Shown here piece by piece: positions 52,040-61,166 of a stretch of DNA of 64,000 nt. Position numbers and translations under genes: made by a program. The notes beneath the pieces are model-generated. The model was not told the origin of the DNA and ran no database searches. It saw only the letters and a list, made by a program, of their open reading frames with translations. The stretch's first letter is position 1. The number at the start of each line of letters is the position of its first letter. The stretch covers positions 62,001-126,000 of the forward strand of contig NZ_JBNNUK010000005.1 in the NCBI RefSeq assembly GCF_050279675.1. Reading direction: 5' to 3'. The DNA comes from Viridibacillus sp050279675. GTDB taxonomy: Bacteria > Bacillota > Bacilli > Bacillales_A > Planococcaceae.

Positions 52040-52744
52040 TTGAAAATGGATGCTAAAATATTGGTCGTAGATGATGAACAAGCAATTGCAGACATGGTAG
52101 ATATTATATTACGAAAAGAAGGTTTTTCATATGTGGATATTTGTGGAAGTGTGGATGAGGCAACTAAACAAATTGAAAAAGTAAAATACGACTTTTTCAT
52201 ATTAGATATTATGTTGCCAGATGGGACTGGGCTTGAACTTGCAGAGAGAATTCGTCCTACTCACAATGCACCAATCTTCTTTTTAACGGCAAAAGTTTCA
52301 GATGCCGATATACTACGTGGATTTATGTCGGGTGCGGATGATTATATTACAAAACCATTTAATCCATTAGAACTAGCAGCGCGTGTGAAAGTACATAGTA
52401 AGCGATACAATGCAATAAGAAACGTAACAATACCAGTAGAAACATTTGACTATGGACGCTTTCAGCTAAATATTTCAGCTGCAGAGTTAATAATAGACGG
52501 AGAAAAAACAATTTTATCTGGTAAACTTTTTCATTTATTGCAATTATTTTGCGAGCATCCTGGACAAGTTCTATCAAAGGAACAAATTTACGAACAAGTA
52601 TGGGGCGATGATTATTATGTTGATGATAATACCATCATGGTCCATATTCGAAAACTGCGAGAAAAAATAGAAGTTGACCCAGGTCGTCCTGCACTTATAA
52701 CAACAGTAAGAGGAGTTGGCTATAAATTAGTTAAGGGGGAGTAA
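52040..52744 (+). CDS. OmpR-family response regulator
   Basis: About 234 residues. The receiver has 'LVVDDEQAIADMVD', phospho-acceptor Asp in 'FFILDIMLPDGTG', Thr in 'FFLTAK' and Lys in 'YITKPFN'. The OmpR winged helix has 'LSGKLFHLLQLFCEHPGQVLSKEQIYEQVW' and 'IMVHIRKLREKIEVDPG'. TTG 52040 follows TTGGAGAG at proper spacing; ATG 52046 is also possible. It is 3 bp before the kinase gene. Confidence 0.93.
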   Translation: MKMDAKILVVDDEQAIADMVDIILRKEGFSYVDICGSVDEATKQIEKVKYDFFILDIMLPDGTGLELAERIRPTHNAPIFFLTAKVSDADILRGFMSGADDYITKPFNPLELAARVKVHSKRYNAIRNVTIPVETFDYGRFQLNISAAELIIDGEKTILSGKLFHLLQLFCEHPGQVLSKEQIYEQVWGDDYYVDDNTIMVHIRKLREKIEVDPGRPALITTVRGVGYKLVKGE

Positions 52745-52747
52745 GGA

Positions 52748-54409
52748 GTGCGTTTATCTAGCAAGATGACTTTAAGGTTTATTAGCTACTTTGCGGTATT
52801 TTATATTATTTTACTGTTATCAGTTATGTTTCTTATCTTTTATGCAGTGTATGAAAATGAAAAAGCATCGAGTTATATAAACTTAATGACGATGGATAAA
52901 ATGGACGTTGAAATGGATATAGAAGAGAAGAATGGCTCTTATAAACTAACTCAGAAGTTGATTAATTCAGCAAAAAAAAGTGGTGGGGTTATCCATTTAC
53001 TTGATGAGAATGGACTATTGCTTGCCAGTTCAGAAAAACAAGCCGTATCATACACCATGAAGGAATTAGTGGAAATAGAGAAGAATGAGCAAGGGCATAT
53101 TTGGCGGATAAAAAATGATCAATACCTTGTTTTTATTCAGAATAATACAGCAGAAAATTTACTTGAGGTTATCTCAGAACAGGGTATTCAACATATATCT
53201 AGTACAATAAGGCAACATCTCAGTAAATCGGATGCGATAGTAGAACAATATAGTGCTAATGGCCAACGACAGAAGATTCTATTTGGTAGGGAAACAAAAG
53301 AACTTGAACCAATAATGATTTTGATGGGGAGCGGAAATTTAACAGAGACGAAAGAGCTTGTAGCCTCAGAAGTATTAAAGGATGGTTCAATACTTGTCGT
53401 CCGTATGAAAAATCCTCATTATAATCCAAGTGAACCTATTTTTATGGATGGTATAAAAAAGGCATTAATAGTGATTGCTGTTTTCCACGTGTATCTGTTA
53501 ATTCTTATCGTTATTTTTTCAGCTTTTATTGGCAATCGTTTTGGAAGACCTGTTTTACATTTTTTAAAGAGAATTGAAAAATTAGCAGGGCAAAACTTTG
53601 GCTTTGTAAACGATCATAAGTTAAGACGAAAACGAAACGGACGCTTAAAGAGAAAATATCGTATTTTTGATGAAGTCGATCAATCACTAACTCAATTGTC
53701 TACGAAATTAGCTGATAATGAATGCAAAATACAGCAAAGTGAAAAGTTACGTGAAGAATGGATTACAGGTCTTTCTCATGATTTGAAAACACCACTTAGC
53801 TCTATATATGGGTATTCCAAAATGTTGTCTTCTAAGGATTATGAATGGTCACAAGATGATGTACGGCAATTTGCTTTAACGATGCAGGAAAAGGCTGAAT
53901 ATATGGATGCACTAATTGAAGATTTAACATATACCTATCAACTAAAAAACAATGCGATTGTTATTTCTAGGGAAGAAGTATATTTGAATGCATTTATAAA
54001 TGAGTATGTGAAAAACACTTCTTCAGAAAATGTCAAAGTGGAGCAGACAAATAGTGAAATCCTCATATTAGCTGATTCAATTTTACTAAAGCGCATACTT
54101 GATAATATTGTAGGAAATGCGGTAAAACATACGTCCGAAGGAACATCAATTTATTTGAAAATGACTGAGTTAGATAATAAGGTGCAATTTCAAATTCGAG
54201 ATGAAGGACAAGGCATTCCGAAAGAAGAACTAGATAATCTGTTCAATCGTTATTATCGAGGAACAAATACGACTGCAGAGGCTTCAGGTACAGGACTTGG
54301 ACTTGCTATAACAAAGCAACTTGTAGAAGCAATGGACGGGGAAATTACCGTACAGTCCAATTCAACTGGTACAGTAGTAATCGTTGTTTTTCCTAAGTTA
54401 GTGGAGTAG
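52748..54409 (+). CDS. Sensor histidine kinase
   Basis: A 553-residue kinase. Helices lie at about 12-34 and 237-259, enclosing a large 200-residue extracytoplasmic sensor. A HAMP-like linker follows, HisKA has the phospho-His in 'WITGLSHDLKTPLSSIYGYSKML', and the ATPase domain has 'DNIVGNAVKHTSEG', 'RDEGQGIPKEELDNLFNRYYRG' and 'GTGLGLAITKQLVEAMDG'. GTG 52748 after GGGGGAGTAAGGAG. Cotranscribed with the response regulator. The signal is unknown; the large sensor and the divergent DUF418 gene suggest an envelope cue. Confidence 0.92.
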   Translation: MRLSSKMTLRFISYFAVFYIILLLSVMFLIFYAVYENEKASSYINLMTMDKMDVEMDIEEKNGSYKLTQKLINSAKKSGGVIHLLDENGLLLASSEKQAVSYTMKELVEIEKNEQGHIWRIKNDQYLVFIQNNTAENLLEVISEQGIQHISSTIRQHLSKSDAIVEQYSANGQRQKILFGRETKELEPIMILMGSGNLTETKELVASEVLKDGSILVVRMKNPHYNPSEPIFMDGIKKALIVIAVFHVYLLILIVIFSAFIGNRFGRPVLHFLKRIEKLAGQNFGFVNDHKLRRKRNGRLKRKYRIFDEVDQSLTQLSTKLADNECKIQQSEKLREEWITGLSHDLKTPLSSIYGYSKMLSSKDYEWSQDDVRQFALTMQEKAEYMDALIEDLTYTYQLKNNAIVISREEVYLNAFINEYVKNTSSENVKVEQTNSEILILADSILLKRILDNIVGNAVKHTSEGTSIYLKMTELDNKVQFQIRDEGQGIPKEELDNLFNRYYRGTNTTAEASGTGLGLAITKQLVEAMDGEITVQSNSTGTVVIVVFPKLVE

Positions 54410-54542
54410 GGGGAGTATAGTGATTAAGTTAAAATTTCAAGAATCCTTCATACTCTACAAGTTGTTTTGAACAGTCCGTATACTCACAAATAACATTATG
54501 AAAAATGAAATCACGAGTAAAAGTAACTTCATACAAATAATA

Positions 54543-54588
54543 AATGATATAAATATGCTGTCCGGCATAATTTATATCATTTTTTTCT
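54543..54588 (+). terminator. Intrinsic terminator
   Basis: A long stem AAATGATATAAATATGC / GCATAATTTATATCATTT with a T-run, about 135 bp after the kinase gene. Confidence 0.8.
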
Positions 54589-54705
54589 TTTAATAAGGCT
54601 GTTTTCTCAAAGATTGTTGTTTTTGAGTCAAAAGTTCTAACCTCTTTAATTTTTTGCTAAAATAAGGATAACAAAAACAAAATAGAGAATAGAAGGAGGC
54701 TGATT

Positions 54706-55320
54706 ATGTTGAAATTATTATTAACTTCTAATGGTTTTTATACTGACGCTATTAAAAACCACTTTTTAATACTCATTGATGGTGAAGTTAACGATTTGAA
54801 GGTCGCTATTATCACAACTGCTTCACCACACAGGGAGAATAATAGGTATGCACAAAAAGCAAAAGAAGATTTTAGAGAAATGGGGTTCCAAAACATTGAT
54901 TTCATTGACTTGGAATTTGATAACCCAGAAAGTCTTACACAGAAAGATGTCATATACATTAACGGTGGAAATCCATTTAACTTGCTATTTCATACTAAAC
55001 AGAGTGGTGCAGATAAAATCCTAAGACAGTTAGTTTCAAAAAATGTAGTTATTGTAGGCGTTAGTGCTGGTGCTATTCTACTTGGTCCCAACATCAAAGT
55101 CGTTCATTCCTTTACTCCGCAAATGAATACACTAAATACTAAAGATTTTTCAGCATTAGGATTAATGGACCAACTTGTTTTTCCTCACTACGACAGAGAA
55201 GATTTATTCAAGGATAGTACAAGCAAGACAATTGAAGATAGACTCAAAGAATTTGAAACCCTTGAAAATTGCGAAATTACGAGACTAAAAGATGATGAAT
55301 ATATCACAGTAGAAAAGTAA
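54706..55320 (+). CDS. Peptidase S51 (dipeptidase E-like)
   Basis: A 204-residue protein of the S51/class I glutamine amidotransferase-like fold. The nucleophile elbow 'VVIVGVSAGAILLG' (G-V-S-A-G-A) is near residue 118, 'DVIYINGGNPFNLL' near 87, and the His in 'LVFPHYDRED'. Peptidase E members cleave Asp-X dipeptides, and related proteins (YgaJ-like) are uncharacterised. AGGAGG precedes ATG 54706. Single gene. Confidence 0.87.
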   Translation: MLKLLLTSNGFYTDAIKNHFLILIDGEVNDLKVAIITTASPHRENNRYAQKAKEDFREMGFQNIDFIDLEFDNPESLTQKDVIYINGGNPFNLLFHTKQSGADKILRQLVSKNVVIVGVSAGAILLGPNIKVVHSFTPQMNTLNTKDFSALGLMDQLVFPHYDREDLFKDSTSKTIEDRLKEFETLENCEITRLKDDEYITVEK

Positions 55321-55326
55321 TTTATT

Positions 55327-55350
55327 GACCTCTATTTCGAGGTCTATTTT
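55327..55350 (+). terminator. Short intrinsic terminator
   Basis: Stem GACCTC / GAGGTC with ATTTTA following, 7 bp after the S51 stop. Confidence 0.65.
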
Positions 55351-56122
55351 ATGTACTTCGCAACATCTCAACCGTTGTATAGTTCGACTTTTGACACGCT
55401 GAAATAAGCATTTGCTCTACTCTTTTATCAAATGATAAATTCTTGCCTAATTCAAGCCACCGGAACCAATAGAGGTAGTTGTCCAAATAATGAGTTCCCA
55501 CACCTTGGAAACGCTCCAGCCATCCCTTTAAGCGATTGTGGAAGTTATTAATGTGTTGTATGTGGAATATCCCTTTTTTTACTCGTTGATTTTGATTAAG
55601 ATTAATTGTTTCGTGTTTAAGATCTTTTGCTGCTGCGAATTTTTTATAGTTGGTAGCTGTATCTGTACATAACAAAGAAGAACGGGCTATATAATCCCCG
55701 ATAACCGCGTCAATTTCATCTGCTTTTACACGACCTCTACCTGCCATCCTCGCAACAATATTGTTATTTCGATCTTGTGCTACAACTACAGCAATTTTTT
55801 GATTTGAAATTCCTCGTTTTTCACCCTTTTCTCCTCGTTTTTTTGGTTTACGATGTGTGAATCTACGACCTTTTAAAGATTCGCGAAAGAAAGTCTCATC
55901 ACTTTCAATAATGCCAGATAATTGATTGAATCCGTGACTTCCTAAAGCATTTAAAATCTTATGTCTCCAATAAAATGCGGTAGATATATGAATTTTCAAA
56001 GAGTCTGAAATCTTCGGTAATGTAACACCGTTTATCATCATTTTAATGTATTTAATCCATTTTTCCGGATAACGCGAACCTGAAAAAGGCGTATTTGTCA
56101 TATCAAATGTTTTTCCACACAA
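55349..56122 (-). pseudogene. IS1595/ISXO2-family transposase, 5'-truncated
   Basis: A 257-residue frame starting in the middle of the N-terminal zinc ribbon ('CGKTFDMTNTPFSGSRYPEKW', where the first C-x-x-C half is missing). The helix-turn-helix follows ('GVTLPKISDSLKIHISTAFYWRHKIL'). The ISXO2-like DDE/DDN nuclease comes next: 'IESDETFF', 'LLCTDTATNYKKF' and 'HIQHINNFHNRLKGWLERFQGVGTHYLDNYLYWFRWL'. The first about 50-60 residues have been replaced by the start of nadR, so the transposase is probably inactive. I found no terminal inverted repeats by eye. Confidence 0.85.
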
Positions 56123-56124
56123 CG

Positions 56125-56199
56125 GTTCGGTGTATGAGCGTAATGTGTCAACAATAAATTGAGGCGTTCCTTGCCGAGCATTTTTTTATTTGCATTCAT
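56125..56199 (-). pseudogene. nadR: nadR 5' remnant
   Basis: Twenty base pairs after the nifS stop, ATG 56199, preceded by AGGAGGA, opens 'MNANKKMLGKERLNLLLTHY' and 'AHTPN'. This resembles the first 25 residues of the NadR (YrxA) repressor (pattern K-x-x-L-G-x-x-R-x-x-x-L-L), which is the gene expected directly after nifS in Bacillus. It then runs straight into transposase sequence at about 56123; the frame closes at 56098. The HTH and 3H domains are missing. The resemblance is short, but synteny supports it. Confidence 0.65.
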
Positions 56200-56219
56200 A
56201 TTCATTCCTCCTAGTGCAG

Positions 56220-57362
56220 TTAGTTTACTTTAGTCGGTGTCCGTGTTTTGATTGCAATTTCAATGAGTCGATCAGCTAATTTATTAACACTATCTAAAGT
56301 TGTATCTTGTCCAAAAGAGATACGGATGAATTCTCTCGCTTGTTGTGAAGGTACTTGTAGTGCCATCATAGCTTTTGATGTATGATGTTTACCTACTTGG
56401 CAGGCGCTACCAGTTGAGATGGCAAAACCGAGTCGATTTAATTCGAGCATGATTAGTTGGCCCTCAACATTTCTTACCCCAAGCCCAATAATGTTTTGAA
56501 ATTGTAAATCTCTATTACAGGATTGATAGATAGTAAATAGTTCATGATGCTTTTGAATCTTGTTTAGAAATGCATCTCGGAATGATGTACCTTGATGTTC
56601 TATTTTAAGTAAATGGTCAGCAGCAGTGGTAAATGCCGCGATGCCAGGGACATTAACGGTACCACCTCTAAATCCTGATTCATGTACGAGTCCAGGGAAA
56701 ACGGGAACAAGTTGATGACGAGGGTGGATATATGTAGCGCCAACACCTTTAGGGCCATACACTTTATGACTTGAAATTGTTAAGCCGTCTACAATAGACG
56801 CAATCGATTTTAAATCTATCTTCCCGAATGACTGAACACAATCACTATGTAGTAGAATGGCGCGTTCTTTTAAAATTTTAGCGATTTTATGTAGTGGCTG
56901 TATCGTACCAATCTCCGGATTAACATGTTGGATACTTGCTAAAACTGTTTCGCTTGTTAATGCATTTTCGAACAACTCTAGGTTAACAATACCTTCCTCA
57001 GTAAAGGGGATTGTGGTTACGATGAATCCATCTTCTTTTAAATACTCCAAGGCAGAATCGATAGATGGGTGTTCGCCCATAGTTGTAATGATATGATTTC
57101 CTTTATGCCGATTCGCTTTCGCAAGTGAAATGATAGAAAGTAAATTACTTTCTGTACCCCCAGCAGTGAAATATACACCTGCAGAATCAACGCCAAGCAT
57201 CTTTGCAAGTTCCTCACGACATAATGCCAGCATATTCTTTGCTTCAGTTCCCACTTCATGTAAGCTACTCGTATTGCCATAGCATAATTGTGAAAGTTCA
57301 CCGTATATATGTGCCGCAATCGGATGTAATGGCGTTGTTGCCGCATAATCAAAATAATGCAA
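56220..57362 (-). CDS. nifS: NifS-like cysteine desulfurase of the NAD locus
   Basis: About 380 residues. It is a PLP cysteine desulfurase: 'HYFDYAATTPLHPIAAHIY', 'VYFTAGGTESNLLSI', the PLP-binding Lys in 'LTISSHKVYGPKGVGATYIH' and the active Cys loop 'AISTGSACQVGKH'. It supplies sulfur for the NadA Fe-S cluster in Bacillus (known for B. subtilis NifS). TTG 57362 is chosen: TGGAGGGA lies 7 bases upstream and the product starts 'MHYFDYAATTP'. The longer open frame up to 57533 would overlap divergent nadB. It was the first gene of nifS-nadR before nadR was lost. Confidence 0.92.
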   Translation of the reverse strand: MHYFDYAATTPLHPIAAHIYGELSQLCYGNTSSLHEVGTEAKNMLALCREELAKMLGVDSAGVYFTAGGTESNLLSIISLAKANRHKGNHIITTMGEHPSIDSALEYLKEDGFIVTTIPFTEEGIVNLELFENALTSETVLASIQHVNPEIGTIQPLHKIAKILKERAILLHSDCVQSFGKIDLKSIASIVDGLTISSHKVYGPKGVGATYIHPRHQLVPVFPGLVHESGFRGGTVNVPGIAAFTTAADHLLKIEHQGTSFRDAFLNKIQKHHELFTIYQSCNRDLQFQNIIGLGVRNVEGQLIMLELNRLGFAISTGSACQVGKHHTSKAMMALQVPSQQAREFIRISFGQDTTLDSVNKLADRLIEIAIKTRTPTKVN

Positions 57363-57422
57363 AGTTCGTTCCCTCCAGTTACATAATAATTTCATCTTGC
57401 CATAGTTCCTCTTTTGTGTAAA

Positions 57423-57444
57423 GATAGGTGACAAGACACTTATC
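57423..57444. promoter_or_regulatory. NadR (NiaR)-type operator
   Basis: GAT-AGGTGAC-AA-GACACT-TATC is a near-palindrome with the GGTGTC/GACACC-like half-sites known for Bacillales NadR/NiaR repressors, in the 112-bp region between divergent nifS and nadB. It lies 31 bp before the nadB start. Confidence 0.65.
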
Positions 57445-57474
57445 GGGATACAAAAAGATTTGGAGAGGATACAA

Positions 57475-59067
57475 GTGAAGATGTACAACTGCATCATTGT
57501 CGGTAGCGGAATTGCTGCCATGCAACTAGCCAATCATCTAAGCGATCAATTTCGTATACTCGTTATAACAAAATCCACAAAACGAGCCAATAATTCTTAT
57601 CGAGCACAAGGTGGTATCGCATCAGCTATAGGAGATGGGGATAAACCAGCATTTCACTTTCAAGATACGATTAAAGCAGGTTGCGACTTTCAAAATGAAA
57701 AGGAAGTACTTGATCTCGTTGAAAACGGTCCTAAACTTATAAAACAGTTGAAAAAAAGTGGACTTAATTTTGATACAGATGACAAAGGTCAATTAGCTTT
57801 AGGAATGGAAGGCGCTCATGGGCAGAAAAGGATTGTCCACTGTGGCGGTGATGCAACTGGGAAATACATAATGGAACATCTTAATTCAACACTAAGGACC
57901 GATATTGATATCGTAGAAAATCGGTTTGTTTATGAACTGATTATTCATCCTACTACGAAAAAGTGTATCGGTATTAAAGCGAAGGACGAAAATGGGCATA
58001 ATGAATCTTATTTTGGTCATCAAGTGATTTTAGCTATGGGGGGCATTGGTGGGTTGTTTTCTATTACATCAAACGATCCTTCATTAGCTGGTGACGGAAT
58101 TGCTTTAGCTTATCGAGCAGGTGCAGATATTGTAGATATGGAATTCATTCAATTTCATCCAACCCTTCTCTATTTAAAAGGGAAAACAGCGGGTTTGATT
58201 TCTGAAGCGGTAAGGGGAGAGGGTGCTCGTCTAATTGATGAATCAGGGCAGTCAATAATGGCCGGTAAGCATCCTATGGAAGACTTAGCTCCTAGACATA
58301 TTGTCGCCAAAGAACTATTTCAAGAGCGATTGGCTAAAAAAGAAGTTTATTTGGATATATCGATGATCGAGCGATTCGAAGAGCAATTCCCAACAATTAC
58401 AGCTATGTGTCAGGCTAATGGCGTGTCATTAAAAGAAAAGAGAATTCCGGTTGCACCGGGGTGCCATTTTTTGATGGGAGGAATTGTTGTTAATTCGGTA
58501 GGGCAAACGTCGATTGACGGGTTGTATGCAATTGGTGAAACTGCTTCTACAGGTGTTCATGGCGCCAACCGACTTGCAAGTAATTCCTTGTTGGAGGGAT
58601 TGCATTATGGTAAAAGGTTAGCTAATCATTTGAATGAACAGTTGATTCAAGAAGAGATGGAAATCCCATTTTATAATCCTTTGAATGGTACCAAGGTTAG
58701 TGTACCGCTGATACCTGACAAAGAAGAACTGCGTGCAAAAATGATGGCGTATGCAGGGATTATTCGGACTAGGACAGAACTTAAAATACTTCATGATTGG
58801 TTAAGTAAATATGACGAATGGATATTAAATGACATGTCATTGGATGAGTATAGTACTGAAACTTTACAACTATTATTTATGCTGCAAGTTGCGAAATTAA
58901 TAACAGCTTCTGCACAGCTGAGGAAAGAAAGCAGAGGAGCACACAATCGAGAAGATTATCCTTCTGAGGATGAACGATGGGGACAAATCCATATTGTCCA
59001 ATCAAAAAAAGGAACCGAAATGAGGGAACGACAAAATGAATACCATCAAGTTGAAATCAATGCTTGA
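57475..59067 (+). CDS. nadB: L-aspartate oxidase
   Basis: About 530 residues. It oxidises L-aspartate to iminoaspartate with FAD, the first step of de novo NAD synthesis. The FAD dinucleotide motif is 'CIIVGSGIAAMQLANHL'. Succinate-dehydrogenase-like signatures follow: 'RAQGGIASAIGDGD', 'MEFIQFHPTLL', 'RGEGARLIDESG', 'HFLMGGIVVNSVGQTSIDGLYAIGETASTGVHGANRLASNSLLEGL'. GTG 57475 follows GGAGAGG; TTG 57460 and ATG 57481 are alternatives. It overlaps nadC by 32 bp, so nadB-nadC-nadA form an operon. Confidence 0.95.
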   Translation: MKMYNCIIVGSGIAAMQLANHLSDQFRILVITKSTKRANNSYRAQGGIASAIGDGDKPAFHFQDTIKAGCDFQNEKEVLDLVENGPKLIKQLKKSGLNFDTDDKGQLALGMEGAHGQKRIVHCGGDATGKYIMEHLNSTLRTDIDIVENRFVYELIIHPTTKKCIGIKAKDENGHNESYFGHQVILAMGGIGGLFSITSNDPSLAGDGIALAYRAGADIVDMEFIQFHPTLLYLKGKTAGLISEAVRGEGARLIDESGQSIMAGKHPMEDLAPRHIVAKELFQERLAKKEVYLDISMIERFEEQFPTITAMCQANGVSLKEKRIPVAPGCHFLMGGIVVNSVGQTSIDGLYAIGETASTGVHGANRLASNSLLEGLHYGKRLANHLNEQLIQEEMEIPFYNPLNGTKVSVPLIPDKEELRAKMMAYAGIIRTRTELKILHDWLSKYDEWILNDMSLDEYSTETLQLLFMLQVAKLITASAQLRKESRGAHNREDYPSEDERWGQIHIVQSKKGTEMRERQNEYHQVEINA

Positions 59068-59878
59068 GCAATTTTATATTGAGGATATAGGAGATTGTGA
59101 TCTTTCAAGTGAGTTTTTATTTCCTGAAACGATGATTGGAGAACTGGATATCGTTGCAAAAACGGACGGTATTTTTTGTGGGGAAAAGGTGATTGAAGAG
59201 GGGTTACGTGTTGTAAATCAAAGTTCGACAGTAAATTGTTATGTAAAAGACGGTCATCCAATTGCAAAAGGAACTGTCATTGCCACGGCAAAAGGACCTA
59301 TACATAGTTTGTTGAAAAGCGAACGTGTCATTTTGAATTTAATTCAGAGAATGAGTGCCATTGCGACTGAAACAAATCGGGTTGTGGAGAAAGTTAGAGG
59401 AACAGGAACGAAAATTTGTGATACGAGGAAAACGATGCCGGGATTACGTATGTTGGATAAATACGCTGTTCGTATAGGTGGTGGTTTTAATCATCGTAAT
59501 GGATTATATGATGCAGTCATGTTAAAAGATAATCACATTGCCTTTGCCGGCTCAATTACGAAAGCAGTTGAAACTGTAAAAGCTTCACTAGGACATACGG
59601 TTAAAATTGAAGTCGAAATTGAAACGTTCGAGCAATTACAAGAAGCGATCACCTCGAAAGTAGACATTATCCTGTTTGATAATTGTAAACCTGAAACCAT
59701 TGCAGAATGGAGACAAATTGTACCTAACACAATCATTACAGAAGCATCTGGAATGATTACAAATGACACAATCCGAGCGTATGCGGAGTCGGGTGTAGAT
59801 TATATATCATTAGGTTATTTAACACATTCTGTAAAGGCGTTAGATATTAGCGCAAACATTAAGAATAGCACTAAATAA
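59036..59878 (+). CDS. nadC: Quinolinate phosphoribosyltransferase (decarboxylating)
   Basis: A 280-residue enzyme converting quinolinate and PRPP to nicotinate mononucleotide. 'DIGDCDLSSEFLFPE', 'RVILNLIQRMSAIATETNRVV', 'CDTRKTMPGLRMLDKYAVRIGGGFNHRNGLYDAVMLKDNHI' and 'VEIETFEQLQEA...DIILFDNCKPE' carry the PRPP- and quinolinate-binding residues. 'EASGMITNDTIRAYAESGVDYISLGYLTHS' closes the barrel. It overlaps nadB and lies 13 bp before nadA. Confidence 0.96.
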   Translation: MNTIKLKSMLEQFYIEDIGDCDLSSEFLFPETMIGELDIVAKTDGIFCGEKVIEEGLRVVNQSSTVNCYVKDGHPIAKGTVIATAKGPIHSLLKSERVILNLIQRMSAIATETNRVVEKVRGTGTKICDTRKTMPGLRMLDKYAVRIGGGFNHRNGLYDAVMLKDNHIAFAGSITKAVETVKASLGHTVKIEVEIETFEQLQEAITSKVDIILFDNCKPETIAEWRQIVPNTIITEASGMITNDTIRAYAESGVDYISLGYLTHSVKALDISANIKNSTK

Positions 59879-59891
59879 TGGGGGAATCGAC

Positions 59892-61001
59892 ATGTCCATC
59901 ATGCACTATTTTGAAGAGAAAAAAAGTGGAACATTACCAGAAACATACCGGAATTTAACGACTGAGCAAATGGAAGCACGTATTATAGCAATTAAACTAA
60001 AGCTCGGGGAGAAACTTTTCATACCAGGGCATCATTATCAAAAAGACGAAGTAATACAGTTTGCAAATGTAACGGGAGACTCCCTACAACTTGCACAACT
60101 TTGTGCAGCTAATGAACAAGCGGAGCACATTGTTTTTTGTGGTGTGCATTTCATGGCAGAAACGGCTGATATATTAACGAATGACCATCAGAAAGTTTAC
60201 TTACCGGACATGCGTGCGGGCTGTTCGATGGCCGATATGGCGAACATTTTCCAGACGAATCGTGCATGGGACGCACTTACTGAGATACTTGGTGACACAA
60301 TCGTACCACTAACGTATGTCAACTCAACTGCAGCTATTAAAGCATTTGTTGGAAAAAATGGTGGTGCAACAGTGACGTCATCAAATGCTCATTCAATGGT
60401 GAAATGGGCATTTACACAAAAAGAGCGTATTTTGTTTTTACCAGACCAACATCTGGGTAGAAATACAGCGTACGATATCGGTATTCCAATTGAGCAAATG
60501 GCTGTTTGGAACCCGATAAACGATAAGTTAGAGTATGAAGGGGAACTTGAGGACATCAAAGTGATTTTATGGAAAGGGCATTGTTCTGTTCATGAAAAAT
60601 TCACAGTCCAAAATATCGCCGATCTCAGGGAGAGCGATCCAGAAATACGCATCATCGTTCATCCCGAATGTTCTAGAGAAGTCGTTGAACTTGCGGATTA
60701 CAACGGCTCTACGAAAAATATTATCGATGCTATCGAGAATGCAGAGCCAGGAAGTAAATGGGCAATCGGAACGGAAATGAACTTAGTTAATCGTTTAATC
60801 CAAAATCATCCGAACAAACAAATCGTTTCACTTAATCCAAGCATGTGTCCTTGTTTGACCATGAATCGAATTGATCTACCGCACTTACTTTGGAGCTTGG
60901 ATAGTATTGTTAATAGTGAAGATATCAACGTTATTCAGGTTGATGAAGAAACGACGAAAGACGCAGTCAAAGCGCTTGAACGTATGTTGGTAAGAGCATA
61001 A
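59892..61001 (+). CDS. nadA: Quinolinate synthase
   Basis: A 369-residue [4Fe-4S] enzyme that condenses iminoaspartate with dihydroxyacetone phosphate to quinolinate. Three cluster Cys are visible: 'IVFCGVHFMAETADIL', 'IRIIVHPECSREVVELADY' and 'SLNPSMCPCLTMNRIDLP'. 'HHYQKDEVIQFAN' and 'WKGHCSVHEKFTVQNI' are also family motifs. GGGGGAAT precedes ATG 59892. The cluster probably gets its sulfur from the divergent NifS. Last gene of nadBCA, followed by a terminator. Confidence 0.96.
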   Translation: MSIMHYFEEKKSGTLPETYRNLTTEQMEARIIAIKLKLGEKLFIPGHHYQKDEVIQFANVTGDSLQLAQLCAANEQAEHIVFCGVHFMAETADILTNDHQKVYLPDMRAGCSMADMANIFQTNRAWDALTEILGDTIVPLTYVNSTAAIKAFVGKNGGATVTSSNAHSMVKWAFTQKERILFLPDQHLGRNTAYDIGIPIEQMAVWNPINDKLEYEGELEDIKVILWKGHCSVHEKFTVQNIADLRESDPEIRIIVHPECSREVVELADYNGSTKNIIDAIENAEPGSKWAIGTEMNLVNRLIQNHPNKQIVSLNPSMCPCLTMNRIDLPHLLWSLDSIVNSEDINVIQVDEETTKDAVKALERMLVRA

Positions 61002-61032
61002 GAGATTCATAGTCTGAAAAGATAATTACTAA

Positions 61033-61076
61033 AAAATACGACTGTTCATGGGAAATATAATGAGCAGTCGTATTTT
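61033..61076 (+). terminator. Terminator of nadBCA operon
   Basis: Stem AAAATACGACTG / CAGTCGTATTTT with T-rich end. Confidence 0.85.
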
Positions 61077-61101
61077 ATTGAATGCTTACTTTTTACTTTT
61101 A

Positions 61102-61146
61102 TTGACATATGTATGATGTGAATGTAAAATACTCAACGTAGAGTAT
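61102..61146 (+). promoter_or_regulatory. Promoter and operator of padR gene
   Basis: Near-consensus promoter: TTGACA at 61102-61107, 17-bp spacer, TAAAAT at 61125-61130. A perfect inverted repeat ATACTC-AACGTA-GAGTAT at 61129-61146 overlaps the -10 and start site, ideal for autorepression by PadR. Confidence 0.75.
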
Positions 61147-61166
61147 ATATTTTGGAGGTGTCTATT

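Noticed and set aside
56123..56205. Reading the transposase as full length by a frameshift in the run of seven A residues
   Set aside because: The sequence before 56123 reads well as the start of nadR in its own frame right after nifS, and does not supply the missing first C-x-x-C of the transposase zinc ribbon.
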